64,000 nt of DNA, taken from UBA5796 sp040752455. Lineage in GTDB: Bacteria > Chloroflexota > Anaerolineae > Anaerolineales > Villigracilaceae. The position numbers and the translations under genes are program-made. The stretch is from contig JBMOMN010000032.1 of assembly GCA_049324115.1 (NCBI GenBank), forward strand, positions 1-64,000. The letters run 5' to 3'. Positions within the stretch are counted from its first letter, which is position 1. Each line of letters begins with the position of its first letter. The notes beneath the pieces are model-generated. The model was not told the DNA's origin. It was given only the letters and a program-made list of their open reading frames with translations, and made no database searches. Of the stretch, positions 34,606 to 42,225 are shown in pieces.

Positions 34606-35052
34606 ATGTCTGCGAAAGAGAATCTCAAACTCGATGAAGAAAACTTCGCTGCCTGGAACAGCCACGACGTGGAGCGGGCGCTGGCGGTTTTGTCCGACAA
34701 CATCCTGTGGCAGGATGTCGGCAGCCCGGAGCCTTTCCACGGCAAGGATGCCGTCCGCCAGTATATCCAGCAATGGTTTTCGGCCTGGCCCGATATCCAG
34801 CTCAAAGTCACGAACCGGGTCATCACCGAAGACCAACTGGCCGGGGAGTTGGAATTCACCGGCACGAACACCGTTCCCCTCCAACTCGCGCCTGGCGCGC
34901 CGGCCATCCCGCCGACAGGAAAAAAGGTCCAGGGCAAAGGCACGTATTTCGTGCGCTTCGAGGGCGGCAAGGCCGTCGAAGTGCATACCTACCCGGACAT
35001 GGCGGGATTGCTGATGCAGTTGGGCCTGATGCCCATACCTGGTGCGGCGTAA
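34606..35052 (+). CDS. SnoaL-like ester cyclase family protein (2 of 4)
   Basis: A 148-residue SnoaL-fold protein. WNSHDVERALAVLSDNILW, FHGKDAVRQYIQQWFSAWPD and AIPPTGKKVQGKGTYFVRFEGG match the first paralogue. AAAGGAGAAAAA precedes the ATG. It is followed after 26 bases by a monooxygenase-like gene and, further on, two more SnoaL paralogues. Confidence 0.8.
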   Translation: MSAKENLKLDEENFAAWNSHDVERALAVLSDNILWQDVGSPEPFHGKDAVRQYIQQWFSAWPDIQLKVTNRVITEDQLAGELEFTGTNTVPLQLAPGAPAIPPTGKKVQGKGTYFVRFEGGKAVEVHTYPDMAGLLMQLGLMPIPGAA

Positions 35053-35078
35053 CAGCCCAGGAAAGGAGAAAGATTGCC

Positions 35079-35363
35079 ATGCCTCACGTTATCGTCCGAA
35101 TCAGCTTCGAGGATTTTGCAAAGTGGAAATCGGTGTTCGATGAAGCCCAATCCATGCGGAAATCCTACGGCTCGAAAGGTGTGCGTGTTTTCCGCAACAT
35201 CGAAAAGCCCGATCAAGCCGTGATCGTCGGGGAATATGAAGACTTGGCCCAAGCCCGCCAGATGTTCCAGTCGCAGGAATTCCGCGAGGCGACCCGGCGG
35301 GGCGGCGTTTCCGGCCCACCGGAAGTGACCTTCCTCGAGGATGCGGGGCAGCTCCCCGCTTGA
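35079..35363 (+). CDS. antibiotic biosynthesis monooxygenase (ABM)-like ferredoxin-fold protein
   Basis: A 94-residue protein with a dimeric alpha/beta barrel pattern: MPHVIVRISFEDFAKWKSVFDEAQ, then RVFRNIEKPDQAVIVGEYEDLAQARQMFQSQEFREA. Such proteins range from haem oxygenases to polyketide monooxygenases. The start is ATG 35079 with AAAGGAGAAAG; the longer frame belongs to another reading of the SnoaL gene. Pairing with SnoaL genes hints at modification of a polyketide-like or quinone substrate, not provable here. Confidence 0.65.
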   Translation: MPHVIVRISFEDFAKWKSVFDEAQSMRKSYGSKGVRVFRNIEKPDQAVIVGEYEDLAQARQMFQSQEFREATRRGGVSGPPEVTFLEDAGQLPA

Positions 35364-35402
35364 GAAGTCGAAGATTTGGTTTAGTGACATAGGAGAAAAA
35401 AG

Positions 35403-35810
35403 ATGGATGAAATGAACAAGAACATTGCCAGGCAGGCCATGAAAGCGCTCGACGAGCGCAACCTGGACGGCGTGGTGGCCGACGCTTCCCCGTCCTGCCG
35501 TTTCCATGGCTGGGCGCCCGAGGCCCTGGATGTCGAGGGGTACAAGGGGTTCATGGGCGGACTGCTGGCCGCGTTCCCCGACTCGCGCATTATCGTGGAC
35601 GACGTGATCGCCGGGGACGGCCGGGTTGCCGTCCGCCACCGGCTCCGGGGCACCCACCTGGCCGAACTCCAGGGCATCCCGCCTACGGGCAAACCGGTCG
35701 AGGCCGGCGGGATCGTGATCTTCCGCATCGAAAACGGGAGGATCGCTGAAGCCTGGCTGAACGCGGACATGATGGGCATGATGCAGCAGATGGGCGTTGT
35801 CCCGGCCTGA
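35403..35810 (+). CDS. SnoaL-like ester cyclase family protein (3 of 4)
   Basis: A 135-residue SnoaL-fold protein. ALDERNLDGVVADASPSCRFHGWAPEALDVEGYKGFMGGLLAAFPD, then GIPPTGKPVEAGGIVIFRIENGRI. AGGAGA precedes the ATG. It resembles paralogue 4 in its C-terminal MMGMMQQMGVVPA end. Confidence 0.8.
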   Translation: MDEMNKNIARQAMKALDERNLDGVVADASPSCRFHGWAPEALDVEGYKGFMGGLLAAFPDSRIIVDDVIAGDGRVAVRHRLRGTHLAELQGIPPTGKPVEAGGIVIFRIENGRIAEAWLNADMMGMMQQMGVVPA

Positions 35811-35841
35811 GACCTGAATTCCGAGAAAAGGAGAAAATATC

Positions 35842-36255
35842 ATGAGTGAACAGTACAAAACCGCCGCGAAGGCCCTGATCGAAAAGGGATTCAACCGGAA
35901 GGACCTGACGGCTTTCGACGCCTTCTACGGCGCCGGGCTGGTGGACCATGATCTGCCGCCGGGTTTGCCCGAAGGGTTGGAAGGCCGCAAGATGCTTGCT
36001 TCGGCGTTCTTCTCCGCCTTTCCCGACCTGCACGTCCACATCGAAGATATGTTTACCGAAGGCGACAAGCTGGTTGCCCGCTGGTCGGCGCATGGTACGC
36101 ACACCGGCGAACTGATGGGCATCCCGCCTACGGGCAGGCAGGTGTCCATCAACGGGATCGTGATTGACCGCTTCGAGGACGGCCGGGCGGTCGAAATCTG
36201 GGAAAATATTGACATGCTGGGGTTGATGCAGCAGTTGGGAGTCGTCCCGGCATAG
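35842..36255 (+). CDS. SnoaL-like ester cyclase family protein (4 of 4)
   Basis: A 137-residue SnoaL-fold protein with IEKGFNRKDLTAFDAFYGAGLVDHDLPPGL and GIPPTGRQVSINGIVIDRFEDGRAVEIWENIDMLGLMQQLGVVPA, the most canonical of the four. AAAGGAGAAAATATC precedes the ATG. A strong hairpin follows, marking the end of the cluster. Confidence 0.82.
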   Translation: MSEQYKTAAKALIEKGFNRKDLTAFDAFYGAGLVDHDLPPGLPEGLEGRKMLASAFFSAFPDLHVHIEDMFTEGDKLVARWSAHGTHTGELMGIPPTGRQVSINGIVIDRFEDGRAVEIWENIDMLGLMQQLGVVPA

Positions 36256-36265
36256 CGCAAAAAAC

Positions 36266-36306
36266 GGGCGCGTGGCAGCCGGTTAAGCCAAAGCTGCCAC
36301 GCGCCC
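36266..36306 (+). terminator. strong hairpin closing the SnoaL cluster
   Basis: A perfect 14-bp GC-rich stem (36266-36279 with 36293-36306) around a 13-base loop. No T-run follows, so termination efficiency is uncertain; it may instead be a 3'-end stabiliser. Confidence 0.55.
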
Positions 36307-36344
36307 CAATGGACAAGCAACCATTCTCTTTATAAATCGGAAAA

Positions 36345-37049
36345 ATGACGATGAAGAAGATCCACATCCTGCTTGCGGTCCAGTCCCTGGTCGCCGTGCT
36401 GGTCTCGGTCAACCGCCTGGGGAACCTGACCCTGGGTTACGTCCTGCCCAACGAGTTCCTGCGCTGGGTGGATTTCAACAATATGCTCGTCCTGCCACTG
36501 ATCAGCCTGAGCGCGTTCTACCTGCTCAAGAAAGCGCTGGAACATGATTCTCCCCGGCGGGAGAGCGCTTCGCACCGGACCCTTAATCTGCTTTTCCTCA
36601 CCGGCGTTTACCTGCTCGGAGCCAGCTACGGCGACCACGAAGTGACCAATTACCTCCACGCCCGCTTCTGTCTCGAAGCCCCATCCAGCGACCTGTGCCG
36701 GATCGTCATCTTCAACGATGACGAGTTCTCCCACTGGGTCTTTTTCACCGGATTCGTCCTGGTCAACGCCGCGCTGCTTTTCCTGCAAGCCGTCTTCCCG
36801 CAGCGGGAGCGGCTGGCAGGCCGTGACATCGCCCTGCTGATCGCCAATGCCCTGTTCCTGGGGGCGGGTATTTTCGCCAACCTGGCCTTCGAAGTCATCG
36901 GCCTCGACCTGTACGTGGTCGGCTTGCTCGCGGCCCTGTCCGTTGTCCTGCTCTGGCGCAACAGGCAGCAGCCCCTGTTCGTTTACTACTCAGCCGCCTA
37001 CCTGCTTGGCCTGGGAGCGACGGTATTCGTTAAATTGCTTAGCGGGTGA
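36345..37049 (+). CDS. uncharacterised integral membrane protein
   Basis: A 234-residue protein with about seven hydrophobic helices (MKKIHILLAVQSLVAVLVSV, LVLPLISLSAFYLLKK, FFTGFVLVNAALLFLQAVF, IALLIANALFLGAGIFANLAF and others). A polar loop between helices has YGDHEVTNYLHARFC and DDEFSHWVFF, with His and acidic residues that could bind metal. No family recognised. ATG 36351 (MKKIH) is an alternative start. It is separated from the SnoaL genes by the hairpin at 36266-36306. Confidence 0.6.
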   Translation: MTMKKIHILLAVQSLVAVLVSVNRLGNLTLGYVLPNEFLRWVDFNNMLVLPLISLSAFYLLKKALEHDSPRRESASHRTLNLLFLTGVYLLGASYGDHEVTNYLHARFCLEAPSSDLCRIVIFNDDEFSHWVFFTGFVLVNAALLFLQAVFPQRERLAGRDIALLIANALFLGAGIFANLAFEVIGLDLYVVGLLAALSVVLLWRNRQQPLFVYYSAAYLLGLGATVFVKLLSG

Positions 37050-37101
37050 TCCCCGACTCTTGGGGAATCCCGTGACTGACCGGCCTGTCTGGCGGCGAGA
37101 C

Positions 37102-37128
37102 GTAGAGCAAATTGCCAATTTGCTCCAC
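37102..37128. repeat. GAGCAAATTGCC-type palindrome
   Basis: GAGCAAATT-GCC-AATTTGCTC between the convergent membrane-protein and SIS genes. A second copy is at 46957-46982. Confidence 0.75.
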
Positions 37129-37142
37129 CACGCTCGAAGAGT

Positions 37143-38180
37143 TCAGCGCGTCTCGGTGACTTTTGTGATCGTGCGCGGCTGGTTTTCGTCGTACCCCTTC
37201 GTCCGGGTCAGGTGGCAGGCGAACAACTGGGCCGGGACGATGCTTACCAGCGGCGAGAGCCATTCGGGCACGCCCGCCGGGATGGGGATGGGCGACTCGG
37301 CCAGCGACAGCGCTTCGGCGGAGTTCGAGATGACCACCAGTTCGGCCAGCAGGTCCTTTTTCAGGTGCGCCAGCGAATCCATCACGGAGTCGAGGACTTT
37401 TCCCGTCGCTGCAACCGCCATGACCGGGAAACCCCGCGCCACCATTGCCACCGGCCCGTGCTGGAAATCTGCCGAAGAATACGGCTCGGCTTCCACGTAG
37501 GTCAATTCCTTGAGTTTGAGCGCCCACTCGAAGGCGGTGGCGTAGTTGTAGCCGCGCCCCAGCACCACGCATTGCTGCATGTAACGGTAGCGCTGCGCCA
37601 GCCTCCCGATGGGATCGTCCTGTTGCAGGGCTTCGCCCACCCAGCCTGCGACCTGCGCCAGCTCGTCCCAGCGCGCCGCGTCCCCGGCCAGCGCAACCGA
37701 CAGCATGGCAATCGCCATCAGTTCGTTCGTGTAGGTCTTGGTCGCGGCCACCGACAGTTCCGGCCCGGCCTGGATGTCCAGCACGAAATCGGCGGACTGC
37801 GCCAGCGGCGATCCGGGCGCGTTGGTGATCGCCAGCGTCAGGTTGCCCTGGCGTTTTCCCTCCTGGATCACGCTTATGATGTCGGGCGATTGCCCCGATT
37901 GCGAAACGCACACCACCAGCGCATTCTTCAGTTTCGGCGGCTGCTGGTAATAGGTGAACAGCGACGGCGTCGCCAGCGCCATCGGCAGCCCGTTCAGCGC
38001 GCCCCACAGGTAATTGGCGTACCGCCCGGCGTTGTCCGACGTGCCGCGCGCCGCCAGGAAGGCGAGCTGGACCTCCCGCGCACGGATCGCGGCGGCAATG
38101 CCTTCCACATTTTTTCTCTGGGACGACAGCAATCGTTCCAGGCAGGCGGGTTGTTCCAGGATTTCGGAATGAAGGCTCAT
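37143..38180 (-). CDS. SIS-domain sugar-phosphate isomerase/deaminase-like protein (GlmS C-terminal half)
   Basis: A 345-residue cytosolic protein with tandem SIS domains like the isomerase half of glucosamine-6-phosphate synthase. ARGTSDNAGRYANYLWG and CVSQSGQSPD form the phosphosugar site of domain 1, and GRGYNYATAFEWALKLKELTYVEAEPYSSADFQHGP that of domain 2. The N-terminal glutaminase is missing, so it is probably a ketose/aldose amino-sugar isomerase or deaminase (AgaS/FrlB-like). The start is ATG 38180; the longer frame runs through unrelated sequence. It stands alone, transcribed towards the membrane-protein gene. Confidence 0.8.
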   Translation of the reverse strand: MSLHSEILEQPACLERLLSSQRKNVEGIAAAIRAREVQLAFLAARGTSDNAGRYANYLWGALNGLPMALATPSLFTYYQQPPKLKNALVVCVSQSGQSPDIISVIQEGKRQGNLTLAITNAPGSPLAQSADFVLDIQAGPELSVAATKTYTNELMAIAMLSVALAGDAARWDELAQVAGWVGEALQQDDPIGRLAQRYRYMQQCVVLGRGYNYATAFEWALKLKELTYVEAEPYSSADFQHGPVAMVARGFPVMAVAATGKVLDSVMDSLAHLKKDLLAELVVISNSAEALSLAESPIPIPAGVPEWLSPLVSIVPAQLFACHLTRTKGYDENQPRTITKVTETR

Positions 38181-38370
38181 GGTTTCTCTCTGTTTCAAGG
38201 ATGCGGGGATCTCTCGATCATTTCGTGCCCCACTGATTATATAATACCTGCCCGGCCCGGGGACGATGCGGACTGATGATACGCAAAAATGCCTATAATT
38301 GAATGCGTTGGATGGCCCTTCATCTCCCGCCGGGGGACTTCTATACTGGTAGGGACAGGAAGTGAACCGG

Positions 38371-38754
38371 ATGAGCCACCTGACCCCCCTTTTGACCCTG
38401 CGCCAGTCGCCCGATGCCGCCATTGACCGGGTGACGCGCCGGTTGCAGGCCTGCGGATTCCAGGTCGAGCAGACCTTTGACTTGCAGGCGGCCCGCCTGT
38501 CGCACGCGGACTGCCCCTGCCCGAACCACGGGACGCAAGCCTGCACCTGCCAGATGGTCGTCCTGGTGGTCAGCGGCGAAACGCCCCCGGCGACGATCAT
38601 CCTCCACGGGCACGACGACCAGACCTGGCTGTCGTTGGGGGACGGGGTAGGCCATTCCGTCAGCGAGAAGCTGGCCCAGGTCCTCCTTCCCGTCGGCGGG
38701 ATGTTCGACTCCCGGCATCAATTGGATCATGCAAATCGTCACGGGCTGGATTGA
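38371..38754 (+). CDS. uncharacterised protein with CPCPNHGTQACTCQ metal-binding-like motif
   Basis: A 127-residue cytosolic protein. The middle has DCPCPNHGTQACTCQMVVLVV, four closely spaced Cys and one His that could bind zinc, copper or an Fe-S cluster, followed by ILHGHDDQTWLSLGDG. The start is ATG 38371, ten bases after AGGA; a GTG at 38362 is less well placed. TATAAT lies at 38294-38299. No family recognised. It is followed by the copper/redox genes, which makes metal binding plausible. Confidence 0.5.
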   Translation: MSHLTPLLTLRQSPDAAIDRVTRRLQACGFQVEQTFDLQAARLSHADCPCPNHGTQACTCQMVVLVVSGETPPATIILHGHDDQTWLSLGDGVGHSVSEKLAQVLLPVGGMFDSRHQLDHANRHGLD

Positions 38755-38771
38755 ATTTTGTCACATCCCGC

Positions 38772-38789
38772 ATAGGCCATTTTGCCTAT
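38772..38789 (+). promoter_or_regulatory. 18-bp palindromic operator candidate, copy 1
   Basis: ATAGGC-CATTTT-GCCTAT, a perfect 6-bp inverted repeat, about 80 bases before the PCYCGC lipoprotein gene and upstream of a TATAAT at 38835-38840. A near copy (ATAGGC-CATTTT-GCTTAT) lies at 46990-47007 in front of the copper ATPase. Confidence 0.6.
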
Positions 38790-38869
38790 GCCCAAACCGG
38801 TTGGATTGCGCTGTTGGTCGTCCGTCCCTCTGCCTATAATGCCCGTATTCGTAATCCCTGGAGATGATG

Positions 38870-39316
38870 ATGACCGCACCCGCCCGCCGCCTGGTTTTTC
38901 CCCTCTTGATCTTGAGTCTGCTCCTGTCCGCTTTCCTATCCGCCTGCTCGACGGGGGAGACGGACCATGCCTACCCGATGGCTTCGATGGACGATATGCC
39001 TGCCGGTGCGCAGTCCGCCCCGGTGACGGTGCAGCAGGCCTACCAGTTCGCGGCCGCCAATCCCGACGTACTGACCCGGCTCCCATGCTACTGCGGCTGC
39101 GGCTCGATGGGACATACCTCCAATTACAGTTGCTACGTCTCCAGCGTGGACGCCGGCGGCGCGATCACCTACGACCCTCACGCCCTGGGCTGCTCCATCT
39201 GCGTGGACATTACCCAGGACGCCATGCGGCTGCTCAGGCAGGGCAAGACTGTCTCCGAAATCAAGACCTACGTGTACCAGACTTACGCCAAATTTGGCCC
39301 GTCGAATATGCCGTAG
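38870..39316 (+). CDS. PCYCGC-motif lipoprotein
   Basis: Exported, lipid-anchored protein of about 148 residues. The signal peptide ends in LSAC (lipobox). The mature part has the family motif LPCYCGCGSMGHTSNYSCYV and a second pair GCSICVD. These Cys clusters are thought to bind metal; a copper role fits the neighbours, but no reaction is known. Three ATG codons follow GGAG directly (38864, 38867, 38870); the third has the best spacing. A TATAAT at 38835-38840 precedes it. Confidence 0.8.
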   Translation: MTAPARRLVFPLLILSLLLSAFLSACSTGETDHAYPMASMDDMPAGAQSAPVTVQQAYQFAAANPDVLTRLPCYCGCGSMGHTSNYSCYVSSVDAGGAITYDPHALGCSICVDITQDAMRLLRQGKTVSEIKTYVYQTYAKFGPSNMP

Positions 39317-39346
39317 GTATAGAGATTATAGAACCGAGAGTAGAGA

Positions 39347-39811
39347 ATGGTGAAGCGAATGGCGGTTTCCTGGGCGGTTTTGGGTGCTGCGGCGCTAATG
39401 GTCGCCTTTGCGCCTTTCAACCTTGAACCATCAACTGCAAACGTCGAACACTTCTTCCGCATCGAAGCCGGTGATTTCGCCTATTCTCCCGCCGTTTTGC
39501 ATGTCAACCCCGGCGACAAAGTGACCATCGAACTGGCCTCCACCGATGTGGTCCACGGCCTGTACGTGGACGGCTACGGCCTCGACTTGACCGCCGACCC
39601 CGGCCGGCCCGCTACCCTGACCTTTACCGCCAACCGCCCCGGGACCTTCCGCCTGCGCTGCTCGGTGACTTGCGGGGCGCTGCATCCCTTTATGACCGGC
39701 AAATTGCAGGTCGGGCCGAACCTGCTCCTCTGGCGCGGCCTCGGCCTGGCCTTCCTCGCCCTTATTGGCATCCTTTCATCTCGCCGGCCATCCCTGGAAA
39801 CCGGACACTGA
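39347..39811 (+). CDS. membrane-anchored CuA-type cupredoxin
   Basis: A 154-residue protein with a hydrophobic N-terminal helix, a cupredoxin domain and a second helix at the C-terminus (LLLWRGLGLAFLALIGIL). The copper site reads His in DVVHGLYV, then CSVTCGALHPFM, the C-x3-C-x3-H-x2-M set of dinuclear CuA centres as in cytochrome oxidase subunit II and N2O reductase. No catalytic oxidase gene follows, so it likely carries electrons or copper to another membrane complex. It is followed by a polyferredoxin and a second CuA protein. Confidence 0.82.
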   Translation: MVKRMAVSWAVLGAAALMVAFAPFNLEPSTANVEHFFRIEAGDFAYSPAVLHVNPGDKVTIELASTDVVHGLYVDGYGLDLTADPGRPATLTFTANRPGTFRLRCSVTCGALHPFMTGKLQVGPNLLLWRGLGLAFLALIGILSSRRPSLETGH

Positions 39812-39819
39812 ACCCGAGC

Positions 39820-39847
39820 ATCAATTACCAATTACCAATTACCAACC
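39820..39847. repeat. AATTACC microsatellite-like repeat
   Basis: Repeated CAATTACC units directly before the GTG start of the polyferredoxin gene, displacing any ribosome site. The same repeat type occurs at 41748-41776, 57840-57899, 60293-60345 and 61122-61180. Confidence 0.7.
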
Positions 39848-41248
39848 GTGAACCTTCTCCGCCTGCCTCTCATCAAACCCCTGCTCAGAAGCCGCCTGCC
39901 GCAGTTCATTCTCGTGCTCCTCGCCCTGGCGGGATTCCTGCTGGCGATCCTCTCCGGCCTGTTCGGGACGCCGGTCGGCAGCCGCAACTTCGGCGTCGTC
40001 TTCGTCTGGATCGCCTGGTGGGCCATCCTGATGCTGGTGGCGGTCCCGTTTTTAGGACGGGGCTGGTGCAGCATCTGTCCCATCCCGGCGCCGGGCGAGT
40101 GGCTCCAGCGGGGGAGAATTTTAGGCCCTGGCAGGGACTCCGGCGACTCCGGTCGTCGGCGAAGTCGGGAGACTTCCGACTCCATAATCCCCCTCAACCG
40201 CCGCTGGCCGAACCGTTTCCGCAACATCTGGCTCCAGAACGGGAGCTTCCTGCTGGTGGCGTTGTTCAGCACTGTCATCCTGACCCAGCCGCGGGTGACC
40301 GCCGTCGTCCTGGCGGCCTTCCTGTTCGTTGCTGTTGGGACCAGCCTGGTCTTCGAGCGGCGGGCCTTCTGCCGCTACCTGTGCCCGGTCGGCGGCTTCA
40401 TCGGCCTGTACTCGCAGCTTGCCCCGGTCGAAGTGCGGGTGGTGGACACCGCCGTCTGCGCCGCCCATACGGAGAAGACCTGCTACACCGGCAGCGCCGG
40501 CGGCTACGGCTGCCCGTGGGACGTCTTCCCGCCCGGCCTGGTCAAGAACACCTACTGCGGCACATGTATGGAATGCCTGCGCACCTGCCCGCACGACAAC
40601 ATCGCCGTCAACCTGCGCCCGTTCGGGGCCGACCTGCCGGTGGCGCGCGGCCGCAAGCTGGACGAAGCCTGCAAGGCTTTCATCATGCTCGGCGCGGCGG
40701 CGGTCTATGCGGCGGTATTGCTGGGACCTTGGGGATCGCTCAAACTGGCGGCCTACTCGGTCGGGACCCTTCCCTGGCTGGCCTACGCCGCAGCGTTCCT
40801 GACCCTGATCCTGCTTGCGCTCCCCGGCCTCTTCTGGCTGACGGTTTGGTCCGGCAAACGCCTCTCCGGCTCGGTCAGGCCCATGAAGGAACTGTTCGTC
40901 GCCCAATCCTATGCCCTCGTCCCGCTGGGATTGGCCGCCTGGGTCGCTTTCAGCCTGTCGTTCGTCTTCGCCAATTTTTCCTACGTGCTGGCGGCGCTCT
41001 CCGACCCCTTCGGCTGGGGCTGGGACCTGTTCGGCACGGCGAGCCTCGGCTGGTCGCCCTGGCTCACCGGCCTGACGCCCTTCCTGCAAACCGGCGTGCT
41101 GCTGGGCGGGTTCGTCTGGGCGGCGCTGACCTCCCGCAAGATCGCCGCCGAAAAAGCCGACGGCACACAGGCCCTAAAATTATCCGTTCCGGTGATCGCC
41201 TTTTGCATGGCCTTCACCCTGGCCCTGATGGGATTGTTGGTTGCATGA
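39848..41248 (+). CDS. NapH/NosR-like membrane polyferredoxin
   Basis: A 466-residue inner-membrane electron carrier. It has about nine hydrophobic helices and two Cys clusters characteristic of the NapH family: GWCSICPIPAPGEW and CRYLCPVGGF, plus a ferredoxin-like pair in CGTCMECLRTCPHDNI. In nitrate and N2O reduction such proteins pass electrons from quinol to periplasmic partners. The segment around residues 95-115 (GRDSGDSGRRRSRETSDS) is encoded by a palindromic repeat in a loop. The start GTG lacks a ribosome site because of the upstream repeat. The next gene overlaps its stop. Confidence 0.82.
   Translation: MNLLRLPLIKPLLRSRLPQFILVLLALAGFLLAILSGLFGTPVGSRNFGVVFVWIAWWAILMLVAVPFLGRGWCSICPIPAPGEWLQRGRILGPGRDSGDSGRRRSRETSDSIIPLNRRWPNRFRNIWLQNGSFLLVALFSTVILTQPRVTAVVLAAFLFVAVGTSLVFERRAFCRYLCPVGGFIGLYSQLAPVEVRVVDTAVCAAHTEKTCYTGSAGGYGCPWDVFPPGLVKNTYCGTCMECLRTCPHDNIAVNLRPFGADLPVARGRKLDEACKAFIMLGAAAVYAAVLLGPWGSLKLAAYSVGTLPWLAYAAAFLTLILLALPGLFWLTVWSGKRLSGSVRPMKELFVAQSYALVPLGLAAWVAFSLSFVFANFSYVLAALSDPFGWGWDLFGTASLGWSPWLTGLTPFLQTGVLLGGFVWAALTSRKIAAEKADGTQALKLSVPVIAFCMAFTLALMGLLVA
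40133..40182. repeat. GGGACTCC/AGTCGG palindromic repeat inside the polyferredoxin gene
   Basis: Contains GGACTCCGGCGACTCCGG and GAAGTCGGGAGACTTCCGAC. It is translated in frame as a basic Ser/Arg/Asp loop not typical of NapH. Confidence 0.55.
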
Positions 41249-42225
41249 AAGAGATATTTGCCCGCAGTTTGGTTGTCATCCTGATCCTGGGCGGCACGCT
41301 GACGGTTGGTCTCGCCTGGTGGCTGGGACAAAATGACGCCGTCACCCTGCACGCCCGGATGCCCGAATCCGGCGGCTGGACGCCCGCCGATCTGACCGTC
41401 GAAGCTGGCCAGCCCCTGCGCCTGCGCCTGACCTCGGACGATGTGCTGCATGGATTCGCCCTCGGCCAGAGCGACCAACCCGCCGTGGACGTGGAGCCGG
41501 GCAAGATGACCGAAGTCACCTTGACCTTCGACCGCCCCGGCACGTACACCTTCTACTGCACCCGTTGGTGCGGCCCGAACCACTGGCGGATGCGCGGCAC
41601 GATCACGGTCACGGGCGAAGAGGCAGAAGAGCCGGTCGCACCGCCGCTGTACGTCCAGCTTGGCCTGGACATTGACGCGGCCCGCGAAGCGCAAGTCATC
41701 CCTGCCGGGCAGCCCTCCGCCAAGCGTGGCAAAGAATTGGTCGAGCAATTACCAATTATCCAATTACCAACCTACCGCACCCACAGCCCCGAAGCCGCCT
41801 GGCAGGATTTACGCAGCGATCCGGCTGCGGCATCGTTCACCGACCGGCAGCTTTGGGACGTGGTGGCTTTCATCTGGCAGTCGAACACCACGCCCCAGGC
41901 GCTGGCCGAGGCTGAAAGACTCTATGCCCAAAACTGCGCCGCCTGTCACGGCGAGTCGGGGGGCGGGGACGGCATTTTTAACGGCGGGCAGGCCCAGGTC
42001 CAGGACGAGGCGGGCGGGATGCCCTCCGGGCACGAGACCGTCGCTCCCACGGATTTCACCGATCCGGTGCGGATGCTGTCCGCCAGTCCGGCGGTTTTGC
42101 AGGGTAAAATACTCAGGGGCGGGATGGGCACCGGGATGCCGATGTGGGGCAGTATCTTCACCGAAGACCAGACCTGGGCGCTGGTCAGCTATCTTTACAC
42201 CTTTCAATTCGAGGAGGTTCGTTAA
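41245..42225 (+). CDS. CuA cupredoxin - cytochrome c fusion protein
   Basis: A 326-residue membrane-anchored, externally facing electron carrier. The N-terminal helix is SLVVILILGGTLTVGLAWWL. The cupredoxin copper site is His in DVLHGFAL with CTRWCGPNHWRM (C-x3-C-x3-H-x2-M). A linker follows, part of it translated from the AATTACC repeat (near 41750-41776). The C-terminal class I cytochrome c has CAACHGESGGG and a Met ligand candidate in GTGMPMWG. The start is ATG 41245, overlapping the previous stop (ATGA); the much longer upstream frame is accidental. It resembles cytochrome-oxidase subunit II with fused haem c, but without a partner oxidase here. Confidence 0.85.
   Translation: MKEIFARSLVVILILGGTLTVGLAWWLGQNDAVTLHARMPESGGWTPADLTVEAGQPLRLRLTSDDVLHGFALGQSDQPAVDVEPGKMTEVTLTFDRPGTYTFYCTRWCGPNHWRMRGTITVTGEEAEEPVAPPLYVQLGLDIDAAREAQVIPAGQPSAKRGKELVEQLPIIQLPTYRTHSPEAAWQDLRSDPAAASFTDRQLWDVVAFIWQSNTTPQALAEAERLYAQNCAACHGESGGGDGIFNGGQAQVQDEAGGMPSGHETVAPTDFTDPVRMLSASPAVLQGKILRGGMGTGMPMWGSIFTEDQTWALVSYLYTFQFEEVR

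Noticed and set aside
37143..38180. Full glucosamine-6-phosphate synthase (GlmS)
   Set aside because: The glutaminase domain with N-terminal Cys is missing; only the two SIS domains are present.
39347..42225. Nitrous oxide reductase (nos) operon
   Set aside because: CuA-type motifs and a NapH-like protein occur, but there is no NosZ, NosD or NosL, and the CuA domains are small separate proteins.
39670..42225. 851-residue protein covering the cupredoxin to cytochrome c region
   Set aside because: Only the part from ATG 41245 has domain sequence; the upstream part is an out-of-frame reading of two other genes, rich in Arg and Pro.
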